A program made the translations under genes and the position numbers. A stretch of 64,000 bases of DNA from an uncultured Lachnospiraceae bacterium (GTDB lineage: Bacteria; Bacillota; Clostridia; Lachnospirales; Lachnospiraceae). Positions 17,592-27,281 of this stretch are shown here, piece by piece. Location: contig CAJUTQ010000013.1 in assembly GCA_910589265.1 (NCBI GenBank), forward strand, positions 1-64,000, given 5' to 3'. Under the pieces are notes generated by a model. The model worked only from the letters and a program-made list of their open reading frames with translations. It was not told the DNA's origin and ran no database searches. Positions within the stretch are counted from its first letter, which is position 1; every line of letters begins with the position of its first letter.

Positions 17592-18179
17592 TTATTTATA
17601 CATGACATAAGAAAGCTTAGAGCTTCCTTCTTGCACCAATGCTTCTTTTGAACTTACTACTTCCACATTTTCGCTGACTGCCAGTATTTTTCCCTCTGTG
17701 CGCACCAAAAGGGGATCCTCTAAAATTACAATGTGGCATCCCCCCTGTTCCAAAATTTCATTCCTGCTCATTGTTTCCTTCTTAACAACATCTATTAAAT
17801 GCCCATCCATGGAATAACCTGCCTCATAAGCCTGTGCCACTGTTCCATGAAAGAATTCCTTTCCATTAAAATTCTTATAATCAGCTGCCGTAGCATATTC
17901 CATTTGAATGATCGCAACACCTCCCTTGGTCTCACATCCCTTTAATACAACCTTTTCCCCAGTTCCTGACAAACTAGCATATTGTTCTATCCATCCCTGG
18001 ATTTCTGCCTGAAGTTCCGATACATTATAATATTCACTTCCAAAATCTCCAATAATAATTTCTTCTATTTTTTTATCTGACACAATAACTGTACTTTGCT
18101 CTGCCTCTTCCTCCTTTTTGCCACAAGCTGTGAAAAGAAGCAGGAAAAGGGTAAATATGATTGTCAAAGATTTTTTCAT
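17592..18179 (-). CDS. Putative lipoprotein of unknown function
   Basis: About 195 aa beginning MKKSLTIIFTLFLLLFTACGKKEEE, a lipoprotein signal peptide with lipobox FTAC. I place the start at this Met (18179), because the longer frame upstream reads like non-coding sequence and has no signal role. The mature part is mixed alpha/beta (QAEIQGWIEQYASLSGTGEKVVLKG...) without a motif I recognise. It lies between recO and glyS on the same strand and is probably surface-anchored outside the membrane. Confidence 0.75.
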   Translation of the reverse strand: MKKSLTIIFTLFLLLFTACGKKEEEAEQSTVIVSDKKIEEIIIGDFGSEYYNVSELQAEIQGWIEQYASLSGTGEKVVLKGCETKGGVAIIQMEYATAADYKNFNGKEFFHGTVAQAYEAGYSMDGHLIDVVKKETMSRNEILEQGGCHIVILEDPLLVRTEGKILAVSENVEVVSSKEALVQEGSSKLSYVMYK

Positions 18180-18287
18180 CTTTTTATCCCATGCCTTTCT
18201 CTCTCCCCATCCTTTTGTCCTAGCTAAGTGTGCGGAACGGTTGCTATTTCCCTTCATTACTTTCTTTGTTATTATAGCGGACTTATT

Positions 18288-18947
18288 TTAGTTTTTCAAC
18301 CTACAATTTTCCAATATTTCCAGACTTTTCATTTTTTTATCCACATATTTTTCTTTACATTTGTCCATATATGCTTTTATTTCATTCATTACTTTTTCGG
18401 ATACTGTAAAGGTGTATAGCTTCTCTATGGGAGAACTTTCTACAAATTCAAAGGTATACGTAGTAGAAGGATCCACATCCAAATGTTTCGGCACTCCAGG
18501 AAACTCTCCATTTATGACCATTGCCTTTATCTCATATATGTACCGTACTAATTCATTATCAATTGTTTTATTTAGAAGTGCACGCAAAGACTGATATAAC
18601 AATTTAAGCATTTTTGTTTCATCTACGTTTTCCCTTGTATAATACTGGGCCAATTCCATAAAATACATTCCGTAGTAAGCACCCTCAAAGTTGGCTCTAA
18701 GCTCCTGAAAATAGTTGGAAATTTCCGCATCTCTCATTGTATAAGTATTTCTTCCCTCATAAAGAGTAAAATTCCCAAAAGAAAAAGGATTCGTAGCTGC
18801 CAGAAGGCGGCTGTTCACTTTTCTAGCCCCTTTGGCAAAAGCTGTAATCCTTCCCCTTTCCTTTGTAAGTAAAACAACTCTTCGATCATATTCTCCCATC
18901 GGCCCTGCCTGCAGCACCATCCCTGTAACTTCCACCCATTCCCTCAT
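18288..18947 (-). CDS. recO: DNA repair protein RecO
   Basis: About 219 aa: an N-terminal OB fold (VEVTGMVLQAGPMGEYDRRVVLLTKERGRITAFAKGARK) followed by the helical RecO domain. RecO loads RecA with RecR in RecFOR recombinational repair. I take ATG 18947 (MREWVEVTG) as start, where the OB fold begins behind GAGGG. The frame extends 13 codons upstream. Of the usual zinc-binding cysteines, none are clear. Neighbour order era-yqzL-recO is conserved in Firmicutes. Confidence 0.92.
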   Translation of the reverse strand: MREWVEVTGMVLQAGPMGEYDRRVVLLTKERGRITAFAKGARKVNSRLLAATNPFSFGNFTLYEGRNTYTMRDAEISNYFQELRANFEGAYYGMYFMELAQYYTRENVDETKMLKLLYQSLRALLNKTIDNELVRYIYEIKAMVINGEFPGVPKHLDVDPSTTYTFEFVESSPIEKLYTFTVSEKVMNEIKAYMDKCKEKYVDKKMKSLEILENCRLKN

Positions 18948-19074
18948 TTTGATTGCCCTCTGTCTGATGGCCTTTCCATCCCACATTATTTAATCCACTT
19001 ACATTTTTGTAACATAAATAATCTGTGATTCGACCTGAATTCTCAAATTTCTTCCATTCTTTTTCTTCATCCAT
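18886..19074 (-). CDS. YqzL-like small protein
   Basis: Up to 62 aa starting MDEEKEWKKFENSGRITDYLCYKNV, which fits the small YqzL family encoded between era and recO in Firmicutes (W.KFE.TG.I.DYL.YK). GGGGG lies six bases before the ATG. The last ~20 codons overlap the start of recO in another frame and are low-complexity (Gly/Asn-rich), so the 3' end may have drifted or been extended by loss of an earlier stop. Function unknown. Confidence 0.6.
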   Translation of the reverse strand: MDEEKEWKKFENSGRITDYLCYKNVSGLNNVGWKGHQTEGNQNEGMGGSYRDGAAGRADGRI

Positions 19075-19172
19075 GACAATCCCCCTTTTCGTATTGTATG
19101 GCTTTGCATACTGTATAACTATTCTCCCTTAAAGTCTGGCGACGTTATTAGGGTTTGCCATTTGCCCTTTTC

Positions 19173-20078
19173 TTATTCTGGCTCTTTTGGATTATATCCG
19201 AAATTTTTTAGAAGGAAGTCCTTATCTCTCCAGTTCTTTTTTACTTTAACCCACAGATTTACATTTGCCTGGCAGCCTAATAAATCCTGGATTTCCAGGC
19301 GGGCTTGACTGCCTATTTTTTTCAGCATAAGCCCGCCCTTTCCAATAATGATACCTTTATGAGATTCTTTTTCACAAATAATGGTAGCCTCTATATGCAT
19401 GATCTTTCTTCTTGCTTTCATAGACTCAATGGAAACAGCAATTCCATGGGGAATTTCTTCCTCTAAACTTTTTAGAGCCTTTTCTCTAATAAGCTCAGCA
19501 ATAATTTGACGCTCTGGCTGATCAGTAATGACGTCTTCGTCATAAAAAGCTTCTCCATAAGGTAAATATCCAAAAATCAGCCTAATCAGCACTTCCACAT
19601 TCTCCCCTTTTAGTGCTGAGACAGGAACAATTTCAGCAAAATCGTATTCCTTTCTATACGTGTCAATCGCTAAAAGCAGCTCTTCCTTTTTTACCTTATC
19701 CACTTTATTAATGACAAGAATAATTGGCGTTTTCACTCTCTCTAACTTCTCAATAATATGCCGTTCCCCTTTTCCAATAAAAGTAGTAGGTTCTACAAGC
19801 CACAATACTACATCTACCTCTTTCAACGTTCTCTCAGCTACTTGTACCATGTAATTTCCTAATTTGTTTTTTGCCTTATGAATTCCTGGCGTATCTACGA
19901 AAACAATCTGACCTTCTTCTTTTGTGTACACTGTCTGTATACGATTTCTCGTTGTTTGAGGTTTATTGGAGGTAATAGCAATCTTTTGCCCAATGAGCTT
20001 ATTCATTAATGTAGATTTTCCCACATTAGGCCTTCCAATTAATGTCACAAATCCTGATTTAAAATTTTCTTTCGTCAT
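19173..20078 (-). CDS. era: GTPase Era
   Basis: 301-aa essential GTPase that assists 16S rRNA maturation and 30S assembly. G1 is GRPNVGKST (~14-22), G3 DTPG (~62), G4 NKVD (~124) and G5 SAL, followed by a C-terminal KH RNA-binding domain with GIIIGKGGLMLKKIG. Length is standard. The start overlaps the stop of the DUF4349 gene by four bases (ATGA). Confidence 0.97.
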   Translation of the reverse strand: MTKENFKSGFVTLIGRPNVGKSTLMNKLIGQKIAITSNKPQTTRNRIQTVYTKEEGQIVFVDTPGIHKAKNKLGNYMVQVAERTLKEVDVVLWLVEPTTFIGKGERHIIEKLERVKTPIILVINKVDKVKKEELLLAIDTYRKEYDFAEIVPVSALKGENVEVLIRLIFGYLPYGEAFYDEDVITDQPERQIIAELIREKALKSLEEEIPHGIAVSIESMKARRKIMHIEATIICEKESHKGIIIGKGGLMLKKIGSQARLEIQDLLGCQANVNLWVKVKKNWRDKDFLLKNFGYNPKEPE

Positions 20079-21061
20079 TCTCCTTCCTTTCCTCTACGCT
20101 TTTTTTCTTTCCCCTTTAAAAGTCCTACGCCCCATCCTTTTTTTCTAGCTTTTCTCACTCCCCAAACAATGATCAAAATGACCGCGCCAGCAAAAATACC
20201 CATTATAAACAAATAAGGTAGAATAATAAGAAAGCCAATAGCTCCCTCCTTCAATCCATATCCTATGTTATCTATACTTGTTAGAAATCCTTGGGAAATT
20301 CTTTTAAATGCTCCTTCTTCTTTTTTCGGTGTTAATCTTTGCACTTCCTCAATATTTATTGTAACTGTGCTATATTCTATAAGATTATCAAAAACCCTTA
20401 ATTGAGAACCATAATTTTCTAATTCATACCTTATCTCTGAAAGTCTTGTCTCAATAGCAATCACCGATTCTATATTCTGGGCCTGCCCCATAAGTTCTAA
20501 CAATCTCTCCAATTCTATTTCTAAAGACCTTTTTCTGCTTTCCGCATCTACATACTGCAAGGTCACATCTTCCACCCATTCATTTTTCCTATAAACGTTA
20601 GAAAAGCCCTCCACCTCTTCCACAAACGAATCTAAATGGTCAGCAGGAATTCTTGCAATAATACTCCCCTGTTTTCTTTTATTTTCATTACTGAGCATAG
20701 TTCCTGATGTGTTTAAATTTTCCGTATATCCTCCCAGCTCTTCTACCTTTTCTGGAATTTTTTTCATGAGACTGTCAAACTGCTCTGTTTCTACAGACAT
20801 ATCCACATTGCGAATTAATTTTCTTCCTTCTGAAACATTTCTCACTTCATTAGAAAGAGCATCCTCGCTTTTCAAGGCCATACTCCCTGTCTCTCCAGAC
20901 TCTTCCATAGATCCAGCGTCATACATTCCTTGTGCAGGCGCTGTCTTTTCTACTTCGAGTGCAAGCTCCTCCATTCTTTTATTTTTACTTCCACATCCTG
21001 CCAACATGAATATTACAATGATTACAACTAGAAACAGACTTTTTTTCATTTTTATAACCAT
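20075..21061 (-). CDS. DUF4349 lipoprotein with C-terminal membrane helix
   Basis: 328 aa: signal peptide with lipobox MLAGCGSKNK, then a Ser/Glu-rich linker. The DUF4349 domain (~85-245) contains RKLIRNVDMSVETEQFDSLM, the ARIPADHLDSFV motif and a coiled coil (~175-215). A membrane helix at ~275-300 and a basic tail (GKEKKRRGK) follow. DUF4349 proteins are envelope proteins of unknown function. Two anchors would hold the coiled-coil domain against the outer face of the membrane. It is coupled to era, probably by chance of gene packing. Confidence 0.85.
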   Translation of the reverse strand: MVIKMKKSLFLVVIIVIFMLAGCGSKNKRMEELALEVEKTAPAQGMYDAGSMEESGETGSMALKSEDALSNEVRNVSEGRKLIRNVDMSVETEQFDSLMKKIPEKVEELGGYTENLNTSGTMLSNENKRKQGSIIARIPADHLDSFVEEVEGFSNVYRKNEWVEDVTLQYVDAESRKRSLEIELERLLELMGQAQNIESVIAIETRLSEIRYELENYGSQLRVFDNLIEYSTVTINIEEVQRLTPKKEEGAFKRISQGFLTSIDNIGYGLKEGAIGFLIILPYLFIMGIFAGAVILIIVWGVRKARKKGWGVGLLKGKEKKRRGKEGE

Positions 21062-21135
21062 GCCCTTTCCTTAAACCGCCGCTCCATCATAGGCAGCGTA
21101 GCCACTCCAAAGTAAGATTTTGCTCTCTCTTCTAT

Positions 21136-24063
21136 TTATAAAAACAAGTTTTCCACTGTCTGAAATAATCCTTCTTCCTCTTGTATTTTTTCTTCTCCAC
21201 CTAAAACACAAATTTGATTCTGTTTTAATACTGCCTGAACATAAGAGACAAGACTGCGGATTGTGTCCTCTCCTGCATTGAGAATTTGCGTCCTCTCTGT
21301 CTGAGCATCCTCATAGGACATATGATTCAAATATGCTGTCAGAGAGCGAAGTCCTTTTGCAGCTGGCATCATTGGGATATCCATATCACTGATTGTTCCA
21401 ATAATATATTTTGTCATTGTATCCTCGTTGGCAGTAAATGTACTTATATATTTTGGTATTTCATCATAAACTTCCAATGTTTTCTTTAAATTGGGATCTC
21501 TATAAGAGACAAAGTAACTGTCTCCCATTCTGGAAAAAGCGGTCATACATCCGTAAGCCCCTCCCATTACCCGTACCTGGCTCCAAAGATAATCATAGCC
21601 TAAAATATGCTTTAATACTTTCAAAGCTCCTGTATAAGGCAGCCCTCCTTGTATAAAATTTCCTCCCTTTGCCACATATTGAACCTTTGCAGACGTTTTA
21701 AATCCTTCATTGAGATGTTGCTTTGAAAATTCATATGTGCTCTCCTCCAATGGATCTTTATACAACATAGGCTTTAAAGCTTCTACTTCTCTAGAAAGCA
21801 GCTGGAATCCTGTCTCATCACATGTATAATCAACCATCATATTTTCCTCTCGGAAAATAAAATGCATTAATTTTTGTAAGTTTGCCATCAGTTCTTCTTT
21901 TTCTTCCTCAAAATGGGTTTCTAGTCTTTCTATTAAACGATAGAAAGCCATTCCTCCTACTAAATCAGCAAAATAAGCTGTATTGGAGCCATAAGACAGA
22001 GCCCTCATGGCAGCTACGGAATGACCCGAAGAAGTCATGCTCATCTGCATCCTGGACTTTAACATAGCAATAATTTCATATAACCTTTTTTCGTCTTCTA
22101 TTTTGGAGGTAAATAAAATTTCTTTTATCATGGAAAAAACAAAATCCAGCTTCTCATAGAAGGTCTTTGCTTTTATCTCAAAACAAGCTTTATACCTTCC
22201 CTCCTCCTTTAAATTCGCATAAGAGGAGATACTACAATTAATTCCTCCGCTCTTTCTGTTAATTTCATGAAACAGTTCTCTGTAAGAATAATGTTCTGTG
22301 TCTACAAATCCAAGAACAGCCTTTAAAATTCCCATATATGGAATGAGAGAAAGGGGTACCTTTCTTGTGTCAAATAATAAAGTTAAATAGCCGATTCCAT
22401 TTGTATGAAGATCATGCCACAAAAGTAATGTATCTCCCACATAGTGCTCCTTATTATAATAAGGCTCTGCTTCCTTTTTGATATCTTCTCTTTTTAAAAC
22501 AGGAATCGTCGCTAAATCCTCAGGAGAACTGGGTTCCTTTTGATAACGCAAAAGCTCCTTTGTGTCTTCCACCATTTTCACTAATTGTTCTTTTGATAAA
22601 GAATTTTTTAGTTTTCTTAACTTTTCTGCGGTTTCCCTCTCTTTTTTAGCTGTTAGTCCTTTTTTTGGCTCAATAAGAACTAAAGAAGCATGGGGATTAT
22701 CTATTATATAGTTCTTTATTAGTTCTTCGTAATATCCTGTCCCAATTTTTTCTCTTAAAAACCGAAAGGTATCGAATGCTTCTAAATGTAAAAAAGGAAG
22801 ACTTTCTTCGTATAACCAACTATCAAAAGCTTGAAGCCCATACATTAACCCTTTTGGATAAGAACCAAAATCTGCCTCCCTATATTTAAATTCGTAATAA
22901 TTAATGCCTGCCTCCAATGCCTTTTTATCCATTCCTTCTTCTACAATTTTAGATAACTCACCAACAATCCGTTCCAAAAACCGCTCCTTATCCTCTTTGT
23001 TTGCATTTTTCACAATAACAGATAAAAAAGGTTGGTAAATACCATTTTCATAAGTGCTCATTACATCTTTCCCAATTTTGTTATCCAACAAAGCTTGTTT
23101 TAAAGGGGCCCCTGGCGCTGCCAGCAAGGCGTACTCCAAAATTTGGAAGGCTAAATACAGTTCTTTGTTCAAACTTGTATCAATAACCGTTGTATATGCC
23201 ATATAGGTGTTATCTTTTTCCGATTCTTCCTGGGTAATGGAATATTGCTTTACCACTTCTTGTCTTTGCTCAAAAGGCTTTTGAAGAGAGATGCCAAAAT
23301 CCACCTCTATTTTCTCAAATTTACGAAAATACTCTTTGTCTATCCAGTCCAGCTTCTCTGCCATATTCATATTTCCATACAAATAAAGGTAGCTGTTTGA
23401 AGGATGATAATACTTCTTATGGAAATCTAGAAATTGTTCATAAGTTAAATCAGGAATATAGTCTGGATCTCCTCCCGATTCTACCCCATAAACCGTATCT
23501 GGAAATAGGGAATTTAATATTTCCCTGTCCAAAAGATCTTCTGGAGAAGAAAAAGCGCCTTTCATCTCATTATACACAACTCCATTATAGGTAATATCCC
23601 CTTCCTCACTCTCTAATTCATAATGCCAGCCTTCCTGGCGAAAGATTTCACTTCTTTTATATATGTTGGGAAAAAACACAGCATCTAAATAAACATGCAT
23701 TAAATTCTGAAAATCTTTATCATTGCAACTGGCAGCTGGGTATACGGTTTTATCTGGATATGTCATGGCATTTAAAAAGGTATTCAAAGATCCTTTGACC
23801 AACTCGACAAAGGGATCTTTGGCAGGAAACTTCTTTGAACCACACAAAACAGAATGCTCTAAAATGTGAGGGACTCCTGTTCCATCACAAGGAAGGGTTT
23901 TAAATCCAATCTGAAAGACTTTGTTCTCGTCATCGTTCGATAACAGAAGCACCTTAGCCCCAGTCTTTTTATGCTTTAATAAGTATCCCTCTGAATTGAT
24001 ATCTTTTAATTCCTTCTTTTCCAGAAGGTCATATGCACACAATTCTTCTATTTTCATTCTCAT
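21136..24063 (-). CDS. M16C (PreP/falcilysin-like) zinc metalloprotease
   Basis: 975-aa insulinase-superfamily peptidase. The inverted zinc motif HxxEH is HILEH (66-70), with the distal Glu expected ~75 residues later in the NEMKGAFSSPEDLLD region. The length and four homologous M16 domains in one chain are as in presequence protease, which encloses and degrades peptides up to ~65 residues. No signal peptide is seen, so it is likely cytosolic. It is flanked by the DUF4349 gene and a terminator, and appears to be transcribed alone. Confidence 0.93.
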   Translation of the reverse strand: MRMKIEELCAYDLLEKKELKDINSEGYLLKHKKTGAKVLLLSNDDENKVFQIGFKTLPCDGTGVPHILEHSVLCGSKKFPAKDPFVELVKGSLNTFLNAMTYPDKTVYPAASCNDKDFQNLMHVYLDAVFFPNIYKRSEIFRQEGWHYELESEEGDITYNGVVYNEMKGAFSSPEDLLDREILNSLFPDTVYGVESGGDPDYIPDLTYEQFLDFHKKYYHPSNSYLYLYGNMNMAEKLDWIDKEYFRKFEKIEVDFGISLQKPFEQRQEVVKQYSITQEESEKDNTYMAYTTVIDTSLNKELYLAFQILEYALLAAPGAPLKQALLDNKIGKDVMSTYENGIYQPFLSVIVKNANKEDKERFLERIVGELSKIVEEGMDKKALEAGINYYEFKYREADFGSYPKGLMYGLQAFDSWLYEESLPFLHLEAFDTFRFLREKIGTGYYEELIKNYIIDNPHASLVLIEPKKGLTAKKERETAEKLRKLKNSLSKEQLVKMVEDTKELLRYQKEPSSPEDLATIPVLKREDIKKEAEPYYNKEHYVGDTLLLWHDLHTNGIGYLTLLFDTRKVPLSLIPYMGILKAVLGFVDTEHYSYRELFHEINRKSGGINCSISSYANLKEEGRYKACFEIKAKTFYEKLDFVFSMIKEILFTSKIEDEKRLYEIIAMLKSRMQMSMTSSGHSVAAMRALSYGSNTAYFADLVGGMAFYRLIERLETHFEEEKEELMANLQKLMHFIFREENMMVDYTCDETGFQLLSREVEALKPMLYKDPLEESTYEFSKQHLNEGFKTSAKVQYVAKGGNFIQGGLPYTGALKVLKHILGYDYLWSQVRVMGGAYGCMTAFSRMGDSYFVSYRDPNLKKTLEVYDEIPKYISTFTANEDTMTKYIIGTISDMDIPMMPAAKGLRSLTAYLNHMSYEDAQTERTQILNAGEDTIRSLVSYVQAVLKQNQICVLGGEEKIQEEEGLFQTVENLFL

Positions 24064-24227
24064 TCTAATCCTTTCTTTATTCAGGGGAACATGCCCGAAT
24101 TTTCCAATATATTTTATTGTTTCCTCATATTATAACAGGTATTCTTTGAATAAAAAAGGGGGAAAGTTTAAACCCATCAGAAATACATAATAAAAAAACT
24201 TCTTTCTATTTGTCCCTCTTTTTTAAA

Positions 24228-24279
24228 GAAAAAAGGATGTCCCAAAGTTATCAAACAACTTTTAGGATATCCCTTTTTT
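24228..24279 (-). terminator. Terminator after the leuS/small-protein pair
   Basis: Long imperfect hairpin: AAAGGATGTCC with AAAGTT pairs with AACTTT and GGATATCCCTTTTTT. T-runs on both strands make it potentially bidirectional. Confidence 0.75.
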
Positions 24280-24280
24280 G

Positions 24281-24556
24281 TTATTTCTTATACTGCGTAT
24301 TCTCTTTTCTATGTTTTAAAATCCTTCTTAAAAAAAAGAATCCCAGAGCTGCAGCTGCTATTATTAAGACTGTTATAAACAGGTCATTGTTATTTACCTT
24401 TCCTGCAAGAAATATGCTTGTAGGCCCATCTGCTCCTCCAATAATAGAAATAGATGCTGCCACCTTTCTGTTCAAGAAAAAATAACTGCCACCTATGAGA
24501 AAAGTAAAGAAAACAAAAACCATTAGAAATCTTTTTTTCTTCTTTATTTTATCCAT
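24281..24556 (-). CDS. Small two-helix membrane protein with decarboxylase-beta-like GGADGPTSIF motif
   Basis: 91 aa: TM1 ~9-28, motif IIGGADGPTSIFLAG (~38-52), TM2 ~58-76, basic tail. The G-A-D-G-P-T motif is the ion-binding signature of the beta subunit of sodium-pumping decarboxylases (OadB/GcdB/MmdB), which are ~350-400 aa with many helices. Here only the motif and two helices exist, and no alpha, gamma or biotin subunit is nearby. Short proteins of this kind are often labelled decarboxylase beta subunit by transfer; that function is not credible alone. The start at 24556 has GGGAGG nine bases upstream. It is 25 bp after leuS and probably co-transcribed. Confidence 0.7.
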   Translation of the reverse strand: MDKIKKKKRFLMVFVFFTFLIGGSYFFLNRKVAASISIIGGADGPTSIFLAGKVNNNDLFITVLIIAAAALGFFFLRRILKHRKENTQYKK

Positions 24557-24581
24557 AAGTCTTCCTCCCATTCTCGTTGAG

Positions 24582-26993
24582 TTAACGAATGACAAAATTA
24601 ACAATTTTTCCTGGCACATATATTTCTTTTATAATATTTCCCTTGAGCTTGTCTCCCAAAGCTTTCTTCCCTGTCAAAATAGCCTCCTCTTTTGAAATAT
24701 CCCTTCCTACTTTTATAATTGTTTTTGTCTTCCCATTCATTTGAACTGCAATTTCTATTTGGGTGTCCTTCATAGACTCCTCATCATACTGAGGCCACTT
24801 ATTTTGAAATACAGAAGTTTCATGTCCAAGACGGCGCCACAATTCCTCACTTAGATGGGGAGCAAAAGGAGCTATTAAAAGAACAGCAGTCTCCAATGTC
24901 TTCTTATCTACCCCGTTTTTCTTCGCCAAGTCTACCATTTTATTGTTATATTCCATAAATCCAGATACTACTGTATTTAAGCTAAAGTTTTCAAGCCTTG
25001 TTGTAATATCATAAATCATTTTATGTCTAAGGCGGAGCAGCTCTTCTGTCTCACTTACCTTTTTGTCCTTCTGTTCTAACACCATATTCCAGAACCGGTT
25101 TAAAAAGCGGTAAACCCCTTCTATTCCCCTGTCATCCCATTCTGAGTCCAGTTCTGGGGGACCTACGAACATCTCATAAAGACGGAGAGAATCACATCCA
25201 TATTCTTTTACCAGCTCATCAGGACTGACTACATTTCCTTTGGACTTACTCATCTTTACCCCATTTTTCCCAGTAATCATTCCCTGATTAAATAATTTGA
25301 CAAAAGGTTCTTCAAAATCAACTACACCTATATCATATAAAAACTTTGTATAAAACCTTGCGTATAACAAATGTAAAACCGCATGCTCCACCCCACCAAT
25401 GTACATATCAACGGGAAGAAGTTTTTTTGCCTTGTCTCTATTTATCAATTGTTCCTTATTATGGCAGTCCACATATCTTAAAAAATACCAGGAAGAACCT
25501 GCCCACTGAGGCATTGTGTTTGTCTCCCTTTTTGCCAAACTGCCACATGAAGGACATGGAACATTCACCCAATCTTCTATTGCTGCAAGGGGAGATTCCC
25601 CTGTTCCTGTTGGTTCGTAAGACTCTACCTTTGGTAGGAGCAGAGGAAGATCCTCCTCTGGAACAGGCACACAGCCACAATGAGGGCAGTGTATGATGGG
25701 AATCGGCTCCCCCCAGTAACGCTGCCTGCTAAATACCCAGTCCCTCAGCTTATAATTTGTTGTCTTCTTGCCAATTCCCATCTTTTCTATTATTTCAGGG
25801 GCTTCTTTTTTTAATGCGCCACACTCCATTCCATTCCAATCGCCGGAATGGATCATAACTCCCTTTAATTCTGTATAAGGTTCTGTCATATGCTCTAATT
25901 CTTTTCCATCTTTTGCAATGACCTGCACAATAGGAATATTGAACTTCCTTGCAAACTCAAAATCTCTTCCATCATGGGCCGGAACACACATAATAGCTCC
26001 TGTTCCATAGTCAGCCAGCACATAATCCGACAACCAAATAGGAAGTTTCTCCCCATTTATTGGATTGACTGCATAACTTCCTGTAAATACTCCTGTTTTT
26101 TCTTTATCTTGGAGACGGTCTACATTGGATTTCATGGAAGCCTCATAAATATACCGCTCCACTGCCTCCTTTGTCTTTGGTACCGTTAACTTTTCAGCTA
26201 ATTCATGTTCTGGGGCCAGTACCATAAAAGTAGCTCCATATAAAGTATCTGGCCGGGTAGTATAAACAGCAATCTTTTCTTTTCTGCCATCCACTTGAAA
26301 GTCTACTTGGGCTCCATAGGATTTGCCAATCCATTCACTTTGCATCTTCTTTACTTTTTCTGGCCAGTCTAATTTATTTAAATCTTCTAAAAGGCGATCT
26401 GCATAATTTGTTATCTTCAGCATCCATTGCTTTAAATTTTTCTTTGTCACCTCATTGCTGCATCGTTCACATTTACCGTCAACTACTTCTTCATTGGCAA
26501 GTCCTGTCTTGCAAGAAGGACACCAGTTGATAGGCATTTCCTTCTCGTAAGCAAGCCCTGCTTTGAACATTTTAATAAATATCCACTGGGTCCATTTATA
26601 AAATTCTGGATCTGTTGTATTGACTTCCATATCCCAGTCGTAAATAGCAGCTATTTCATTTATTTGCTTTTTAAAATTGGTAATATTTTCCTCAGTGCAT
26701 TTAGCTGGATGTACTCCCATCTGAATAGCATAATTTTCCGCTGGGAGTCCAAATGCATCCCATCCCATTGGATGAATGAGATAATAACCCTTTAATAATT
26801 TATAACGACTCCATACATCGGAAAGTACATATCCTCTCCAATGGCCTACATGGATTCCATTCCCCGAAGGATATGGAAACATGTCTAGACAATAATATTT
26901 TGGTTTCTTTTCATCATAGACATTAACGGGTCTCTCCTTCCAAATCCCTCTCCACTTCTCTTCAATTTCTCTGTGATGATATGGTGCTGCCAT
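24582..26993 (-). CDS. leuS: Leucyl-tRNA synthetase
   Basis: About 803-aa class I synthetase charging tRNA-Leu. HIGH signature is HVGH (YPSGNGIHVGHWRGY), the CP1 editing domain is at ~220-410 (YTTRPDTLYGATFM), zinc-type CxxC pairs occur (CPSC/CERC and CPHCGC/CPSCGS), KMSKS is in NGVKMSKSKGN, and a C-terminal anticodon-binding domain follows. ATG 26993 (MAAPYHH) is preferred over the upstream GTG because GGGGTG lies nine bases before it. No leucine T-box is present upstream. Confidence 0.96.
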   Translation of the reverse strand: MAAPYHHREIEEKWRGIWKERPVNVYDEKKPKYYCLDMFPYPSGNGIHVGHWRGYVLSDVWSRYKLLKGYYLIHPMGWDAFGLPAENYAIQMGVHPAKCTEENITNFKKQINEIAAIYDWDMEVNTTDPEFYKWTQWIFIKMFKAGLAYEKEMPINWCPSCKTGLANEEVVDGKCERCSNEVTKKNLKQWMLKITNYADRLLEDLNKLDWPEKVKKMQSEWIGKSYGAQVDFQVDGRKEKIAVYTTRPDTLYGATFMVLAPEHELAEKLTVPKTKEAVERYIYEASMKSNVDRLQDKEKTGVFTGSYAVNPINGEKLPIWLSDYVLADYGTGAIMCVPAHDGRDFEFARKFNIPIVQVIAKDGKELEHMTEPYTELKGVMIHSGDWNGMECGALKKEAPEIIEKMGIGKKTTNYKLRDWVFSRQRYWGEPIPIIHCPHCGCVPVPEEDLPLLLPKVESYEPTGTGESPLAAIEDWVNVPCPSCGSLAKRETNTMPQWAGSSWYFLRYVDCHNKEQLINRDKAKKLLPVDMYIGGVEHAVLHLLYARFYTKFLYDIGVVDFEEPFVKLFNQGMITGKNGVKMSKSKGNVVSPDELVKEYGCDSLRLYEMFVGPPELDSEWDDRGIEGVYRFLNRFWNMVLEQKDKKVSETEELLRLRHKMIYDITTRLENFSLNTVVSGFMEYNNKMVDLAKKNGVDKKTLETAVLLIAPFAPHLSEELWRRLGHETSVFQNKWPQYDEESMKDTQIEIAVQMNGKTKTIIKVGRDISKEEAILTGKKALGDKLKGNIIKEIYVPGKIVNFVIR

Positions 26994-27018
26994 AATCCTT
27001 TTCACCCCTGTTTTCTAT

Positions 27019-27039
27019 ATTATAGAATGCTTAAGCATT
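27019..27039 (-). promoter_or_regulatory. leuS promoter -10 box with adjacent 14-bp palindrome
   Basis: TATAAT (minus strand 27024-27019) lies about 25 bp upstream of the leuS start. The perfect palindrome AATGCTTAAGCATT (27026-27039) abuts it and would fill most of the -35/-10 spacer, a place where operators often sit. The rest of 27040-27281 is AT-rich, with scattered AGAAGTTCT-like repeats, and has no gene. Confidence 0.5.
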
Positions 27040-27281
27040 TTCTGTTTTTCCTGTTATGGGCTTAAAAACGTTCTGTTTTTCCAAATTGCATAACTAGAGT
27101 TCATTTTACCTGCCCCCCTTGTTTTTGTCAAGAAATTCTATGAAATATGAGAAGAACTTCTAGGACTTACACCATACGTGTTTCGTCAAGAAGTTCTCTG
27201 TCTCACTCTAGAGTTTGTCTGCTCTCTAAGAGGTAAAAAGATATGGTATAAAGAAGGATTACTTGTTTATTCCAATAAAAA

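Noticed and set aside
24281..24556. Calling the 91-aa protein a decarboxylase beta subunit.
   Set aside because: It has only two helices instead of a full transporter domain, and no alpha or biotin subunit is nearby.
24582..27281. A T-box or riboswitch upstream of leuS or glyS.
   Set aside because: I found no GGGTGG..CCGCG-type sequence upstream of either; only the cysE leader has it.
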